Part shown: one piece after another, positions 33,762 to 46,892 of the stretch
How positions within the stretch are numbered: position 1 is the stretch's first letter
Layout: each line of letters opens with the position of its first letter
Source of the DNA: a virus
Virus record (IMG/VR): IMGVR_UViG_3300044617_000389
Coordinates: 1 to 64,000 of that record
Length of the DNA: 64,000 bases
Direction: 5' to 3' (one strand)
Notes under the pieces: model-generated
Databases searched by the model: none
Seen by the model: only the letters and a program-made list of their open reading frames with translations
Told to the model about the DNA's origin: nothing
Program-made: the position numbers and the translations under genes

Positions 33762-33784
33762 GGCAATCGTGTTTATCCCAAACT

Positions 33785-33792
33785 GATAAATA
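33785..33792 (+). promoter_or_regulatory. late promoter box of the fibre locus
   Basis: GATAAATAC, followed by GGTGAA, 23 nt before the ATG at 33816. Confidence 0.72.
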
Positions 33793-33815
33793 CTATATTA
33801 ATGGTGAACTGATAA

Positions 33816-36611
33816 ATGGCACAAAGAAACATTGACTTCGGTAGTTTTCCTGATGATCCAGACGCAGATGCGATCCGCGCCGCGTTTCAAAAGACACAAG
33901 AAAACTTCTCTGAACTATTCCAATTACAAAATTCGCAAGGCGTTCTATCTATCAATAGAACCAAGCAACCCGGCATTTCCGTCAATTCGCCTACCGGAAA
34001 CATATTACTATCCGCAGATTTTAGTCGATTAAACGTCACTACTACTAGTCTAGAAATAGGGCTGGCACCCGATACATTGGGTTATGCTACTTCGGTTAAT
34101 AATGCGTCACAAACCCTATATATAGATTTACGTCCGGACACATTCATAGGCAATTCGTTATACATAGGTACACCGAATGCTGCCCCTAACGTATACATAA
34201 CTAACGGTAATGTAACTGCTAATAACATAAGCGTAGGCAATGTAATTGCTGCCAATAGAGCAAACATTATCGGTAATGTGATTGCTAGCAATATCACAGC
34301 AAACATAAATGTTAATACATCTAACTTGATTGCTACCGGTACTGCTAACATTACAACTGCCAACATTACAACTGTAATCGTAACAGGTAACTTAACATCA
34401 GGTAATGCGAATTTAGGAAATCTAGCCAGAGCAAATTATGTAAATGTTGCTAATGATTTAAATGTCAGCGGTAACATATCTATTGATGGTAATATAGAAG
34501 TAAGCAATGTCGTAGCAGGTAACGTTACCTTAGATGGCAATCTAAGAATATCAAATACTAATCCTGCTTATGGAGTGTTGACTGACAAGTTATATTATTC
34601 TAATGGTCAACCTTGGGACTTGCAAGAACCAGCCGGTGCTAATTTTGATATTCAATTTAATGTTAATAATCAGTTCTCGGCATCATCTAATTTAAAATTC
34701 AATCCTACAACAAATAATCTAAATGTTGTGGGTAATGTGATTGCCACGTACTTCAGCGGTGATGGTGGTGGTCTATCAAACATACAAGGCAACATCAGTT
34801 CTATCAATAACGGTAGTTCAAATGTAGTAGTAAGACCAAATGCTAATGTGACTATATCAGTTAGCGGAACTCCAAATGTTGTTACTGTTACTAACACATC
34901 GTTGATTGTTGCAGGTAGCGTCAATACTAATGACTTATATTCAAGTGGCGAAGTAGAAGCCGTAACGTTACGCGGTGACGATCTAGTAGTAACACAATCT
35001 GCTGACTTAGGCGATCTAGGTGATATAACTATCCTAGGCGGCAGTCCTAACTATACAATCATCACAGACGGTGCAGGTAACTTAAGTTGGGTACAACCAC
35101 TAGTAGGTGCGACAGGTCCGATTGGTGCTACAGGATTGACAGGATCCACTGGTGCTACGGGAACACCGGGCATAAATGGCAGTACTGGTCCTACAGGACC
35201 TACTGGCGCTACTGGTATTCCTGGTGACATATATTCTACAACTAGCAGTACTTCAATTTTAATTGGTCTTGGGCTGAAAACATTTACCGTCGGTACAAAT
35301 TTAGCCTATTCTTTGGCTCAAAAAGTTGTAATAGCAACTAGTATATCAGATTATATGATAGGTGATGTCCAATCATATAATTCAATAACAGGCTTGATGT
35401 CTGTAGACGTTGAATCTATATCAGGCGGTGGTACATATACATCATGGGATGTTAACTTATTTGGCGCGGTAGGTCCTCAAGGTTCTACAGGAGCGACTGG
35501 TGCTACTGGTGTAGCCGGCATAGTTGAAGGCCCTACGGCACCACCTGATACTACTGTATTGTGGTATGACACAAGCACACCCGGTATAGATGGAGTAGGC
35601 GCAACTGGCGCAACTGGTATTCAAGGTGCAACTGGCTCAGGTGCCACTGGAGCAACTGGTGTTCAAGGTGCTACGGGACTAGGAGCAACCGGTGTTCAAG
35701 GTGCTACTGGCGTAGTAGGACCAACTGGTGCAACAGGTGTAGGTGCTACAGGTATAACAGGTCCTACTGGTGCAACAGGCCCGGCTGGTTCTACATACTT
35801 ACATACTCAAGCGTCTGCATCAACCACATGGACTGTCAATCATAACCTCGACGACAAATATGTTAACGTAGAACCAGTAGATAGTGCTAACGTGAGTTAT
35901 GTTGGTCGTTATGATTATCCAACTATCACATTTGTTGACAATAACAATTTAACCTTAACATTCACCACTGCAGTGGCTGGATATGCTGCTATATCTTCAG
36001 GTGGTAGTATAGGTGCTACTGGTATAACAGGTGCAACAGGTCCTTCTGGTGGTCCAACAGGCGCTACTGGATTGACAGGACCTACTGGAGCGACGGGCGT
36101 AGGTGCTACAGGTATAGCAGGTCCTACAGGGGCTACTGGCGTGCAGGGCGCGACAGGCCCATCTGGCTCAGTAGCAGGATCGAACACTGAAGTTCAATTC
36201 AATGATGCCGGTACTCAAGCCGGTGACACAGGATTTACATATAATAAAACTACTGATACTCTAACAGTAGCAGGTAACATAGTAGCGCAGACACATTATA
36301 TAAGAAGTGTTGCCGCTAGTGTTAGTGCGGCAGGTAGTGTGCAAGGTGATGCTACAGCATTGGCAAAAGACATCAACGTAGTAACATCAGTAAGTGCAGG
36401 ACAAGGAGTTAGATTGCCGACAGCCACAGCAGGTATGGTATTGATTGTAAACAATACAAGTGTGAACAGCATGAACGTATATCCTGCGGCAGGTGCCGCA
36501 ATAAACGGCCTAGCAACCAATGCGGCATACACACATGTTTCGAATGCAAGTTTACAATACTATGCGATAAGTTCAAGTCAGTGGTATACAGTCGGGGCAA
36601 GTTACTCTTGA
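33816..36611 (+). CDS. tail fibre protein with collagen-like repeats
   Basis: 931 residues. N-terminus FGSFPDDPDADAIRAAFQ, then TQENFSELF, a recurring attachment region in marine phages. Residues about 100-300 are an N-rich strand repeat (GNVTANNISVGNVIAAN). Collagen-like GATGPTG tracts flank one HNL/GRYDYP module (about 658-730). The linker SNTEVQFND leads to a C-terminal domain (INVVTSVSAGQGVRLPTA) shared with the proteins at 39204 and 44417. Predicted homotrimer; the C-terminus is the candidate receptor-facing part. Confidence 0.87.
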   Translation: MAQRNIDFGSFPDDPDADAIRAAFQKTQENFSELFQLQNSQGVLSINRTKQPGISVNSPTGNILLSADFSRLNVTTTSLEIGLAPDTLGYATSVNNASQTLYIDLRPDTFIGNSLYIGTPNAAPNVYITNGNVTANNISVGNVIAANRANIIGNVIASNITANINVNTSNLIATGTANITTANITTVIVTGNLTSGNANLGNLARANYVNVANDLNVSGNISIDGNIEVSNVVAGNVTLDGNLRISNTNPAYGVLTDKLYYSNGQPWDLQEPAGANFDIQFNVNNQFSASSNLKFNPTTNNLNVVGNVIATYFSGDGGGLSNIQGNISSINNGSSNVVVRPNANVTISVSGTPNVVTVTNTSLIVAGSVNTNDLYSSGEVEAVTLRGDDLVVTQSADLGDLGDITILGGSPNYTIITDGAGNLSWVQPLVGATGPIGATGLTGSTGATGTPGINGSTGPTGPTGATGIPGDIYSTTSSTSILIGLGLKTFTVGTNLAYSLAQKVVIATSISDYMIGDVQSYNSITGLMSVDVESISGGGTYTSWDVNLFGAVGPQGSTGATGATGVAGIVEGPTAPPDTTVLWYDTSTPGIDGVGATGATGIQGATGSGATGATGVQGATGLGATGVQGATGVVGPTGATGVGATGITGPTGATGPAGSTYLHTQASASTTWTVNHNLDDKYVNVEPVDSANVSYVGRYDYPTITFVDNNNLTLTFTTAVAGYAAISSGGSIGATGITGATGPSGGPTGATGLTGPTGATGVGATGIAGPTGATGVQGATGPSGSVAGSNTEVQFNDAGTQAGDTGFTYNKTTDTLTVAGNIVAQTHYIRSVAASVSAAGSVQGDATALAKDINVVTSVSAGQGVRLPTATAGMVLIVNNTSVNSMNVYPAAGAAINGLATNAAYTHVSNASLQYYAISSSQWYTVGASYS

Positions 36612-36625
36612 TAAAAATACAGGTA

Positions 36626-36633
36626 AATAAATA
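36626..36633 (+). promoter_or_regulatory. late promoter box AATAAATA
   Basis: AATAAATAA ends 11 nt before the ATG at 36644, giving a predicted leader of about 5 nt. Confidence 0.6.
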
Positions 36634-36643
36634 ATAGAACATT

Positions 36644-38872
36644 ATGGGCGTATTAAAATATTATAATGGTAGTAGTTGGGTAGAAGCGATAGTAGGAGTT
36701 CAAGGCTCTACAGGCGCTACCGGTCCTACAGGTGGCACACATCTCCATACTCAAACGACTGCATCTACAGTATGGACGGTGACTCACAATTTAGGTGAGA
36801 GATATGTTAACGTTGAACCTATTGACAGTACTAATGTCAGTTTCGTAGGTCGTTATGATTATCCTACTATAGAATTTTTAAACAATACTACACTAACACT
36901 AACTTTCACTACGCCTCAAACTGGATACGCAGCAGTATCATTAGGTGGTATGGGTGCTACTGGCCCTGCATTGCCATATAGCACTACATCATCAACCGGA
37001 ATGGAGTTGGTCACATCACCGCTTGAAGCAGATGATATCACTATAGGCATGACATATAGGATTTATAATCCTGGAAATACAGATTGGGCCGCATTAGGCT
37101 CTCCTAATAACAATCCAGGAACTATATTCACAGCAACGGCGACTGGTGGTCCTTTCGACACAGGTACAGCACAAGAACTAAAATCTTGCATTGTTGATAC
37201 AAGTTTAGCATACACAACTGGTCAAAATTTAGTATGTTCATATGATGTGAACAATTACATGGTTGGTGTAGTCAATAGTTATAATCCTGCTACAGGTGCA
37301 TTGACGTTTTTTGCTGTAGGTGGTATAGGATCCGGTTATTATTCTGCTTGGGATATCAATATATTCACGCCTCAAGGTGCGACCGGTCTAACCGGCGCCA
37401 CTGGTGCGACCGGTCCTTCAGGCCCTCCCGGCGGAACATGGTTGCATACACAAGCAACTCCTTCTACTGTATGGACTGTGAATCACAATCTAGGATCTAG
37501 GTACGTCAACGTTGAGCCAGTAGATAGCGCAAACGTAAGTTTTGTAGGTAGATATGATTATCCAGAAATCGATTTTGTTGATGCCAATACATTAACACTT
37601 ACATTCACTACGGCACAATACGGCTGGGCTGCTATATCAGCAGGTGGTCCTAGTGGTGCTACAGGACCTACTGGTGCGACTGGTGCGACTGGTGTAGCCG
37701 GTGTCGCGCAAAACGTATTATATGTAAGTAAATCAGGCAACGACAGTAATAGCGGTACAGATTTGTCACATGCTAAATTAACAATCGCATCAGCGGTAAC
37801 AGCAGCCAATGCACTACAAGCATTGAATCCAACAGGTATTACTTGCATATTAGTGAAAGCAGGTGATTATACTGAAATAAATCCTATGTCACTAAGCGCA
37901 GGTGTTAGTATAGTAGGTGATAACTTAAGAGCGGTCAATGTAAGACCAGCCAACCCAACACAAGATATTTTCTGGGTGCGTAATCGTTGCTATATTACTG
38001 GTATGACATTCAGAGATCATTTGACTCCTGCGGCAGCAATCGCATTTCCAAGCACTGGTGCAGGGTTTATCGTAACAAGCCCTTATATTCAAAACTGTAG
38101 CAGTATCACAACTACAGGCGCAGGCATGCGTGTAGACGGCAATCTAGCAGGTGGATTGAAGTCGATGGTTCTTGACAGTTATACTCAATTCAATCAAGGT
38201 GGATTAGGTATACACATCACTAATCAAGGTTATGCACAGTTAGTAAGTATATTCACTATCTGCTGTACAGCAGGTGTTAAGTGTGAAAATGGCGGTACTT
38301 GCTCAATCACTAATTCAAATAATAGTTTCGGTGATTATGGATTATGGGCAGAGGGTGTAGGACCTACATTATATACCGGAACGTTGGTATCTAACACACG
38401 TAGCACATTAACAGTTAGTGGATTAAGTGTACGTCCAGCAGTTAATGACGCTGTATTGTTAACTGATGGAGTCGATTCACAATATATTTTAGTACGTGAG
38501 GCTACACCACTATCATCAGGTACAAGCGTTATCACATTTAGTGAATCATTAGAGTTCACACCTACACCAGGATCTGTTAATTTCTTACAGATATCTTTGA
38601 TATCAGCAAGTGGACAAACATTTGAATATGTTGGTACAGGCACTAACATATTAACTTCAACACCAAGACTAGGTGGTGTTCCTATACAAGCGAATGAAAT
38701 TCGTCAGACGAATGGCGGAAGAGTAAATTATACTAGTACTGATCAATTCGGTGATTTTAGAATCGGTGACGGACTATTGATTAGTGAAGAGGCAGGCGTG
38801 ATCGAAGGAGAAACTTTTGATAGAAGTTTATTCGCAGTCCTTACACCATACATATTAGCATTGGAGAATTAA
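36644..38872 (+). CDS. tail fibre protein with parallel beta-helix
   Basis: 742 residues. Begins MGVLKYYNGSSWVEAIVG. Two HNL/GRYDYP modules (about 30-103 and 264-336) separated by short GATGPTG tracts and a segment shared in style with the 13306 protein. Residues about 360-560 look like a pectate-lyase-type right-handed beta-helix (VLYVSKSGNDSNSGTDLSHA, AGDYTEINPMSL, GVSIVGDNLRAVNV), as in cyanophage fibres. Possible glycan-binding or degrading tip; catalytic residues not identifiable. Confidence 0.85.
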   Translation: MGVLKYYNGSSWVEAIVGVQGSTGATGPTGGTHLHTQTTASTVWTVTHNLGERYVNVEPIDSTNVSFVGRYDYPTIEFLNNTTLTLTFTTPQTGYAAVSLGGMGATGPALPYSTTSSTGMELVTSPLEADDITIGMTYRIYNPGNTDWAALGSPNNNPGTIFTATATGGPFDTGTAQELKSCIVDTSLAYTTGQNLVCSYDVNNYMVGVVNSYNPATGALTFFAVGGIGSGYYSAWDINIFTPQGATGLTGATGATGPSGPPGGTWLHTQATPSTVWTVNHNLGSRYVNVEPVDSANVSFVGRYDYPEIDFVDANTLTLTFTTAQYGWAAISAGGPSGATGPTGATGATGVAGVAQNVLYVSKSGNDSNSGTDLSHAKLTIASAVTAANALQALNPTGITCILVKAGDYTEINPMSLSAGVSIVGDNLRAVNVRPANPTQDIFWVRNRCYITGMTFRDHLTPAAAIAFPSTGAGFIVTSPYIQNCSSITTTGAGMRVDGNLAGGLKSMVLDSYTQFNQGGLGIHITNQGYAQLVSIFTICCTAGVKCENGGTCSITNSNNSFGDYGLWAEGVGPTLYTGTLVSNTRSTLTVSGLSVRPAVNDAVLLTDGVDSQYILVREATPLSSGTSVITFSESLEFTPTPGSVNFLQISLISASGQTFEYVGTGTNILTSTPRLGGVPIQANEIRQTNGGRVNYTSTDQFGDFRIGDGLLISEEAGVIEGETFDRSLFAVLTPYILALEN

Positions 38873-38875
38873 ACC

Positions 38876-39202
38876 GTGGCAAGCCCATTAAACGTATTCA
38901 AGTCAGTAGCAGCCAATATTACAACAGTGGCTACAAACATTTACACATGCCCTGCGGAAACTACAGCGATTGTCTTGCTAGCGCAAGCAACAAACATAAA
39001 TGCATCTGATGACGGCAACATTACCTTTTATAGTTCAATAAACGGTAATACAGAACTAGCGAAAGACTTCACTATTCCTGTGGGAGACGCTGCGGCATTA
39101 TTGTCAGGTAAATTAGTAGTTGAGGCAGGTAATAGCATAGGAGTTTATGCAAACGCAAACAGCGTTCTTAAACTAACATTAAGTATTTTAGAGACTAAGT
39201 AA
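38876..39202 (+). CDS. small fibre-locus protein
   Basis: 108 residues from a GTG 4 bp after the preceding stop. Low charge and beta-rich ([20 protein letters not shown]). It lies between two fibre genes, so it may be an accessory or chaperone of the fibre. Similar in style to small proteins at 12918 and 57307. GTG is the only sensible start. Confidence 0.7.
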   Translation: MASPLNVFKSVAANITTVATNIYTCPAETTAIVLLAQATNINASDDGNITFYSSINGNTELAKDFTIPVGDAAALLSGKLVVEAGNSIGVYANANSVLKLTLSILETK

Positions 39203-39203
39203 A

Positions 39204-41477
<2,274 letters not shown>

Positions 41478-41489
41478 TGGGGGTAACAT

Positions 41490-44375
41490 ATGAGTGCTCC
41501 TAAGTGGATCACACCAGCAGGATTAGTAGGAGTTTATCCCGCACAAATCGTAATGTCTCTACAATTAGAAGCAGAGGCAATACTACCTGCGACTACAGTG
41601 AGTTATAAATTATTGAGCGGCGCCCTTCCTGACGGTATGTCTTTACGTATTGATGGTTTGATATCAGGTTTACCTGGATTAGTATCCTCTGATACTACAA
41701 GCATATTCGTGATAAGAGTAACAGACAACTTAGGTAACTTAAGTGATAGAACTTTTAGTATTAGGGTGTCAGGTGATGCGCTACCTACATTTAGCACTCC
41801 TGAAGGATTACTATTAACTACGCAAGACAGTATATGGCAAGAGATTGCTATATCTTATGACAATCCTATACCCACGAACCCAGTAAACATAAGAGTATTG
41901 CAAGGTTCATTACCTCCCGGTCTTGAGATAAACGAAGCCGGCTTGATCAGAGGTTATCCAGAACCTCCTATAAAGATTGTAAACTTGCCTGAAGTAACAA
42001 CTTTCGTTACTGCTACAGATGCGACTAATAATTATATCACAGTGATAGGTACTAATGGTTTTGTACAAAACAGACCTATCTCTTTTTCAGGAACACCTAT
42101 AGGCAATCTAAGCACTACTCAAGTTTATTACATTAAGTCTGTTATCAATGCGACACAGATAACTATCAGCACTATACCAGGTGGTGATGCTGTTACATTG
42201 ACTACCGGTACAGGTTTTATGAATGCTACATTACCTGAGACTGAGATAGGACAACCCACAAAAAGACAATATAGTTTTACTCTACAATTAACTAGCCCCT
42301 TAGGTAATGATTCGGCATTCTATTCTATAGTGGTTATAAATCAAAACTTATCTATCGTTGAAGGCGGCCCGGGCAAATTAGCAAATACTAGAAACCCTAC
42401 AGTCTATAATACTAGACCACCTACATATGACATCGCAGGTACTGAAAATTTTGGTTACTATGTGCTACCACCCGATCCAATTGTTACGGGTATGACTTAT
42501 CCTCCTACTGCCAATGCATATATAGGACAGTTCTTGTCAGATAACTATTTTAGTTTTAAAATATTAGGCCATGACTTCGACGGCACTGATTTACGTTATA
42601 GTTTTGCAGGAGCACCAAGTTGGATGACTGTGGATACTGATACTGGTTGGGTATATGGAACTCCGTCGATACCGGTAAATCATATACAAGAGTACGGTTT
42701 CACAGCACAAGCGATTAAAGTTAGCGACTCTAATTATTCTAGCCCTGTATTTAAATTCACATTAAACGTAGCGAATAACATCACCGGTGATATTATATGG
42801 GTCACTGATAGTGATCTAGGTGTCATGGATAATGCTACAGTCAGCGATAAAAAGATAGAAGCCAATTGTGATGTCACCTTATCATATCAATTGATAAGCG
42901 GTGAGTTGCCTCCTAATTTGTCATTTAAATCAAATGGAGAAATAGATGGTGTAGTAGCATATCAACCTACAGATACGTATCAAGAGAAAAATGATACTGC
43001 TACATATACGTTTACTATTCGTGCATATTCGCAATCTATTCCATTAGTAAGCAGCACAAAAGAATTCACACTAACTATCAAGCAGACATATGATATACCG
43101 ACGGACAATCTTTATATCAAATGCACACCTAGCATTGCTGACAGAGAAAAGATAACAAGCTTATTAGATAATACTGAACTGATACCTACTGAATATCTAT
43201 TCAGACCTGATGATCCTAACTACGGCAAAGCGAATAACATTGTATATGCACATGCTTATGGTGTATATTCTAGTGACATCAAAGAATACATTGAAGCGGT
43301 TAAGAAAAATCACTACTGGCGTAATATAACATTAGGTGAATTGAATACTGCTATAGCAAGAGATGAAAACAATAATATTTTATATGAAGTATTATACAGT
43401 ACCGTTATAGATAATCTACAAAAATATGAACCTGCTATGGGTGGACATCATTCAAGTGATTATGATTATAGATATAGCGAAAGCGTAAGTGAAGAAATAT
43501 TCTGGCCTAGATTCATAGATTTGAATCTAGGACCATGGTATGCAAGTAGTAATGATATCTATACAAGTTACATCTTCAATCAAGAGGCTGATCTTATCAC
43601 AAACTTTAGAATGTTTGATTTGCTGACACAAACAGGATTACCGTTATTATTAAATGGTGGTGTTCCTACATTCTACACTAGTTTGACTCCCGGATATGCT
43701 AGAGTATTATATCCTAACAGTTTAGAAAACATGCGTAAGCGTGTAGAACAAGAACTAGGCGCGGACTATAATTTCAAGTTACTGCCATTATGGATGACAA
43801 GTCAACAGATAGACGGAAACACATTAGGATTTACCCCTGCTTGGGTTATTGCTTATACTAAGATTCCAGAACCTATAACAATAACTGCTATAGAAACATC
43901 TATCGCTGACAATACTATCAAAGTATCAAACACAAGCGATATATTAGTAGGTGGTACTATAATATTCTCTAATGATGTGTTTGGTGGTTTGCAACCAAAT
44001 AAAGTATATTATGTCATTGAAGTGTTGAGTGGTAATAAGATCAAAGTAAGCACTACCAAGGGTGGTTCTTCAATAATACTTAATGACGGTGAAGGATCAG
44101 TATCAGCAGTATACGATGCTATATCCTATGCTAATGTCATCAAGGATAACATACAAAATGATTGGCCTTTTGTTCTAAATCAGATTAACTTCCAGATCGA
44201 TAGATTCTCGGTGAGCAAGACATTGACATATAATTATGATACATTATTAGAAACTAAGTCATGGACTAGGTATCCTTCAGCGACACCGGTGCCCGACCCT
44301 GTAGACAGTCAGGACTTTTATGTGTTATTCCCGCAGAAGACGATACTGCCTAACAAGACACAATATAAATTATAG
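41490..44375 (+). CDS. large structural protein with Ig-like repeats
   Basis: 961 residues. Contains at least four putative Ig (He_PIG/cadherin-like) units seen as YKLLSGALPDGMSL...GLISGLPG, VLQGSLPPGLEI...GLIRGYPE, FAGAPSWMTVD...GWVYGTPS and YQLISGELPPNLSF...GEIDG. The C-terminal half is globular and Y/N/D-rich, without a motif. In other marine T4-like phages proteins of this kind lie with fibres and baseplate. Likely a fibre-connecting or host-contact protein. 12 bp after the preceding gene. Confidence 0.82.
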   Translation: MSAPKWITPAGLVGVYPAQIVMSLQLEAEAILPATTVSYKLLSGALPDGMSLRIDGLISGLPGLVSSDTTSIFVIRVTDNLGNLSDRTFSIRVSGDALPTFSTPEGLLLTTQDSIWQEIAISYDNPIPTNPVNIRVLQGSLPPGLEINEAGLIRGYPEPPIKIVNLPEVTTFVTATDATNNYITVIGTNGFVQNRPISFSGTPIGNLSTTQVYYIKSVINATQITISTIPGGDAVTLTTGTGFMNATLPETEIGQPTKRQYSFTLQLTSPLGNDSAFYSIVVINQNLSIVEGGPGKLANTRNPTVYNTRPPTYDIAGTENFGYYVLPPDPIVTGMTYPPTANAYIGQFLSDNYFSFKILGHDFDGTDLRYSFAGAPSWMTVDTDTGWVYGTPSIPVNHIQEYGFTAQAIKVSDSNYSSPVFKFTLNVANNITGDIIWVTDSDLGVMDNATVSDKKIEANCDVTLSYQLISGELPPNLSFKSNGEIDGVVAYQPTDTYQEKNDTATYTFTIRAYSQSIPLVSSTKEFTLTIKQTYDIPTDNLYIKCTPSIADREKITSLLDNTELIPTEYLFRPDDPNYGKANNIVYAHAYGVYSSDIKEYIEAVKKNHYWRNITLGELNTAIARDENNNILYEVLYSTVIDNLQKYEPAMGGHHSSDYDYRYSESVSEEIFWPRFIDLNLGPWYASSNDIYTSYIFNQEADLITNFRMFDLLTQTGLPLLLNGGVPTFYTSLTPGYARVLYPNSLENMRKRVEQELGADYNFKLLPLWMTSQQIDGNTLGFTPAWVIAYTKIPEPITITAIETSIADNTIKVSNTSDILVGGTIIFSNDVFGGLQPNKVYYVIEVLSGNKIKVSTTKGGSSIILNDGEGSVSAVYDAISYANVIKDNIQNDWPFVLNQINFQIDRFSVSKTLTYNYDTLLETKSWTRYPSATPVPDPVDSQDFYVLFPQKTILPNKTQYKL

Positions 44376-44388
44376 GGTTTTGAGGATA

Positions 44389-44396
44389 CATAAATA
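44389..44396 (+). promoter_or_regulatory. late promoter box CATAAATA
   Basis: CATAAATAC with AGGA at the predicted transcript start and ATG at 44417. Confidence 0.68.
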
Positions 44397-44416
44397 CAAT
44401 AGGATAACGAAACGAT

Positions 44417-46654
44417 ATGAGTACGATTAATACAAACAGCATCGATGCAAATTACCCAATTCCTGGACAGAATAATAGCACCCAGGGATTCCGTAATAAC
44501 TTCGCCACCATCAAAAACAACTTAGGTATTGCTGGGTCTGAGATCACTGATCTTCAAAACAATGCTGTATTAAAAGCACCATTAGCCAATACTTCATTAA
44601 ACAATGACATGGCTAATGCACTCATATCTAATGCTAGCGTTTTAGGTTTTCGCTCTACTACGTATAATTTAGGTAATGCCCTCACTAATTTAGTGACTGT
44701 GGACTTGTCACTGGGCGATGTGCAGTATGGAAATCTATCAGGAAACGTTTTACTACAATTCGGTAATTGGGCTCCTACACAAACACAAAGCAACGTCACA
44801 CTACAGATAGGACGTCCTAATGCTCAAGCAGACTTCTCTATCACGTTCCCAGCAGAAGCAGTCTTTGAAAATAACTATGGTTGGACATTGACCGAGAACA
44901 GTTCAAATCCAAATGGCGCTGTCACATTGAGTTTTCCTTATGATGTGACACAATTAAATCTATTAGTATCAAGCGTAGATTGCGGCAATACATTATATGT
45001 TCAGCCTATCAATAGACCTATGCAGACTGCACAAGTTCAGAAAAGAACTCCGCCAACAACTGGTCAGTTAGGTGATGTTATAGGCACTGTCTGTGTCAGT
45101 GACTTAACAGCGTCTACATTAGATATCACTACATCTACTGCGACTGATTACTTAGTAACCACTAGTACAACTGCACTATATCCCGGCATACCTGTAGTCT
45201 TCACAGGTAATAGTTTTGAACCAAACATTGTGTCTGGTGCTACTTATTACGTAAGCAATGTCGCGAACGCTACTCATTTCAAAATCTCATCTGATTTTCA
45301 GGCTGCAAGTAATATAAATCTTGTAGGCGGCACAGGAAACTTTACATTAAATCCTGTAAGTTACATGTTTGTTGCTGTGGATAATTATTCAGGAAATAGT
45401 TTTGACAAGAACGTTATATCAACAACAAGCCCTAACGTTATCGGTGTCGATCCTGCTTCGGGTATGACTCACATAGCAGTCAATTATCCTATCATATTCA
45501 CTGGCGCCGGTACAGCCAATGCTAATGTCACAGCCGGCGAAGTATATTATGTAAAGTCAGTATCTGGCACTAGTATTACTATCAGCAAAACTATAGATAA
45601 TGGCATTGCTGGTCCAACATATGAAGGTGTATTGACTCACATTCCTGATTCTTCTTATCCATTAGACTTTACGGTTTATGAAGGTAAGAACATATTCAGA
45701 CAGATACCGTTGATACCTGGTACAGAGACTACGACTAGCGCGGTCATTCCTAATATTGCTGATATACGTATCGGTGGTGGAGTGAATGGTTATTTCTTGG
45801 TCACAGATGGCACCGGTAATCTAGCATGGTCTGCTGGTGGCGGATCTGGTAGCGGGTTGGTTGCTGGTTCTAATACGCAAGTACAATTTAACAATGCAGG
45901 CACTTTCGGTGCGGCAGCAGGCTTCACATATAATAATGTTACTAATGTTCTGTCTGTTCCCGGTAACATAGTATCCGGTGGTACATTACAAGGTAGTAAT
46001 ATTAATGCTACAGCAAACCTATCAGTCACAGGAACTGCAAACCTATTAGGTAATGTCAACATAGGCGGCAATACATTAGTAGGTAATTTAACTTCAGGCA
46101 CACAGATTGTTTCTAACGGCAATGTAATCGCAAATGCGATATATGCACTGAGCCTAGTCAGTTCAGCAAATGCAGGTATCTTCGGTAACGTCATAGCAGG
46201 CACTGCTAATATAGCAGGTGCAGTTAATTGTGTAGATGTTATTGCTAACGGAAATTCAATATTCGGCAACATAGAGGTATCAGGGCAAGTAGCAGTCACC
46301 GGTAATATATTCTCAAATGCTAATATATTGGCAAACGGCTTCTACGTATCAGGAGTCACTACAGGTATCGTAGCGACAGGTAGCACACAGGCTGATGCTG
46401 CCAATCTACTAGCATCCATCAATATCGTACAAACCGTTACTAGCGGTAGCGGTGTTAAATTACCAGCCGCTCAGGCAGGTTTAAGAATCATCGTAAGAAA
46501 TATCAATGCTACCAACGCACTAAAGGTATATCCTAACACTGGAGCAAGGATAGACTTATTGGCAGTCAACACAGCATACTCATTACCAATCAATACTAAC
46601 ATAGAATTGTATTGCGCAGTGGGCGGTGCGACGGGCCAATGGTATATATTATAA
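44417..46654 (+). CDS. tail fibre protein
   Basis: 745 residues. N-terminus IDANYPIPGQNNSTQGFRNN then FATIKNNL, another marine-phage fibre attachment pattern. Beta-rich body without collagen repeats, then N/A/G-strand repeats. Linker SNTQVQFNN and a C-terminal domain (INIVQTVTSGSGVKLPAA) homologous to the two collagen fibres. Own late promoter. Fourth fibre of the locus. Confidence 0.85.
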   Translation: MSTINTNSIDANYPIPGQNNSTQGFRNNFATIKNNLGIAGSEITDLQNNAVLKAPLANTSLNNDMANALISNASVLGFRSTTYNLGNALTNLVTVDLSLGDVQYGNLSGNVLLQFGNWAPTQTQSNVTLQIGRPNAQADFSITFPAEAVFENNYGWTLTENSSNPNGAVTLSFPYDVTQLNLLVSSVDCGNTLYVQPINRPMQTAQVQKRTPPTTGQLGDVIGTVCVSDLTASTLDITTSTATDYLVTTSTTALYPGIPVVFTGNSFEPNIVSGATYYVSNVANATHFKISSDFQAASNINLVGGTGNFTLNPVSYMFVAVDNYSGNSFDKNVISTTSPNVIGVDPASGMTHIAVNYPIIFTGAGTANANVTAGEVYYVKSVSGTSITISKTIDNGIAGPTYEGVLTHIPDSSYPLDFTVYEGKNIFRQIPLIPGTETTTSAVIPNIADIRIGGGVNGYFLVTDGTGNLAWSAGGGSGSGLVAGSNTQVQFNNAGTFGAAAGFTYNNVTNVLSVPGNIVSGGTLQGSNINATANLSVTGTANLLGNVNIGGNTLVGNLTSGTQIVSNGNVIANAIYALSLVSSANAGIFGNVIAGTANIAGAVNCVDVIANGNSIFGNIEVSGQVAVTGNIFSNANILANGFYVSGVTTGIVATGSTQADAANLLASINIVQTVTSGSGVKLPAAQAGLRIIVRNINATNALKVYPNTGARIDLLAVNTAYSLPINTNIELYCAVGGATGQWYIL

Positions 46655-46657
46655 TGT

Positions 46658-46891
46658 ATGGAACACCCATTCATTAACGATCTCTCAGATAAAACAATAG
46701 AACAGTTGCAAGACACGATTTCTAGTTTGCACCAAAAGTTAACCTTCGCATACAGAACCGGTAATGGTCCATTGATACATCAGATAAAGATGGTAATTGA
46801 AAGTTATCGATCTGAGTATCAAAAGAAGATCAATGAAATGATCAAGAAACAAAATATCGAAGGTCAAGTGAGAATCACTAAAGAAGGTTGA
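46658..46891 (+). CDS. small helical protein, unknown function
   Basis: 77 residues, helical and charged throughout (DKTIEQLQDTISSLHQKL), probably a coiled-coil dimer. Starts 3 bp after the fibre stop and ends one base before the next gene. It may be an assembly chaperone for the fibres or head; no evidence decides. Confidence 0.7.
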   Translation: MEHPFINDLSDKTIEQLQDTISSLHQKLTFAYRTGNGPLIHQIKMVIESYRSEYQKKINEMIKKQNIEGQVRITKEG

Positions 46892-46892
46892 T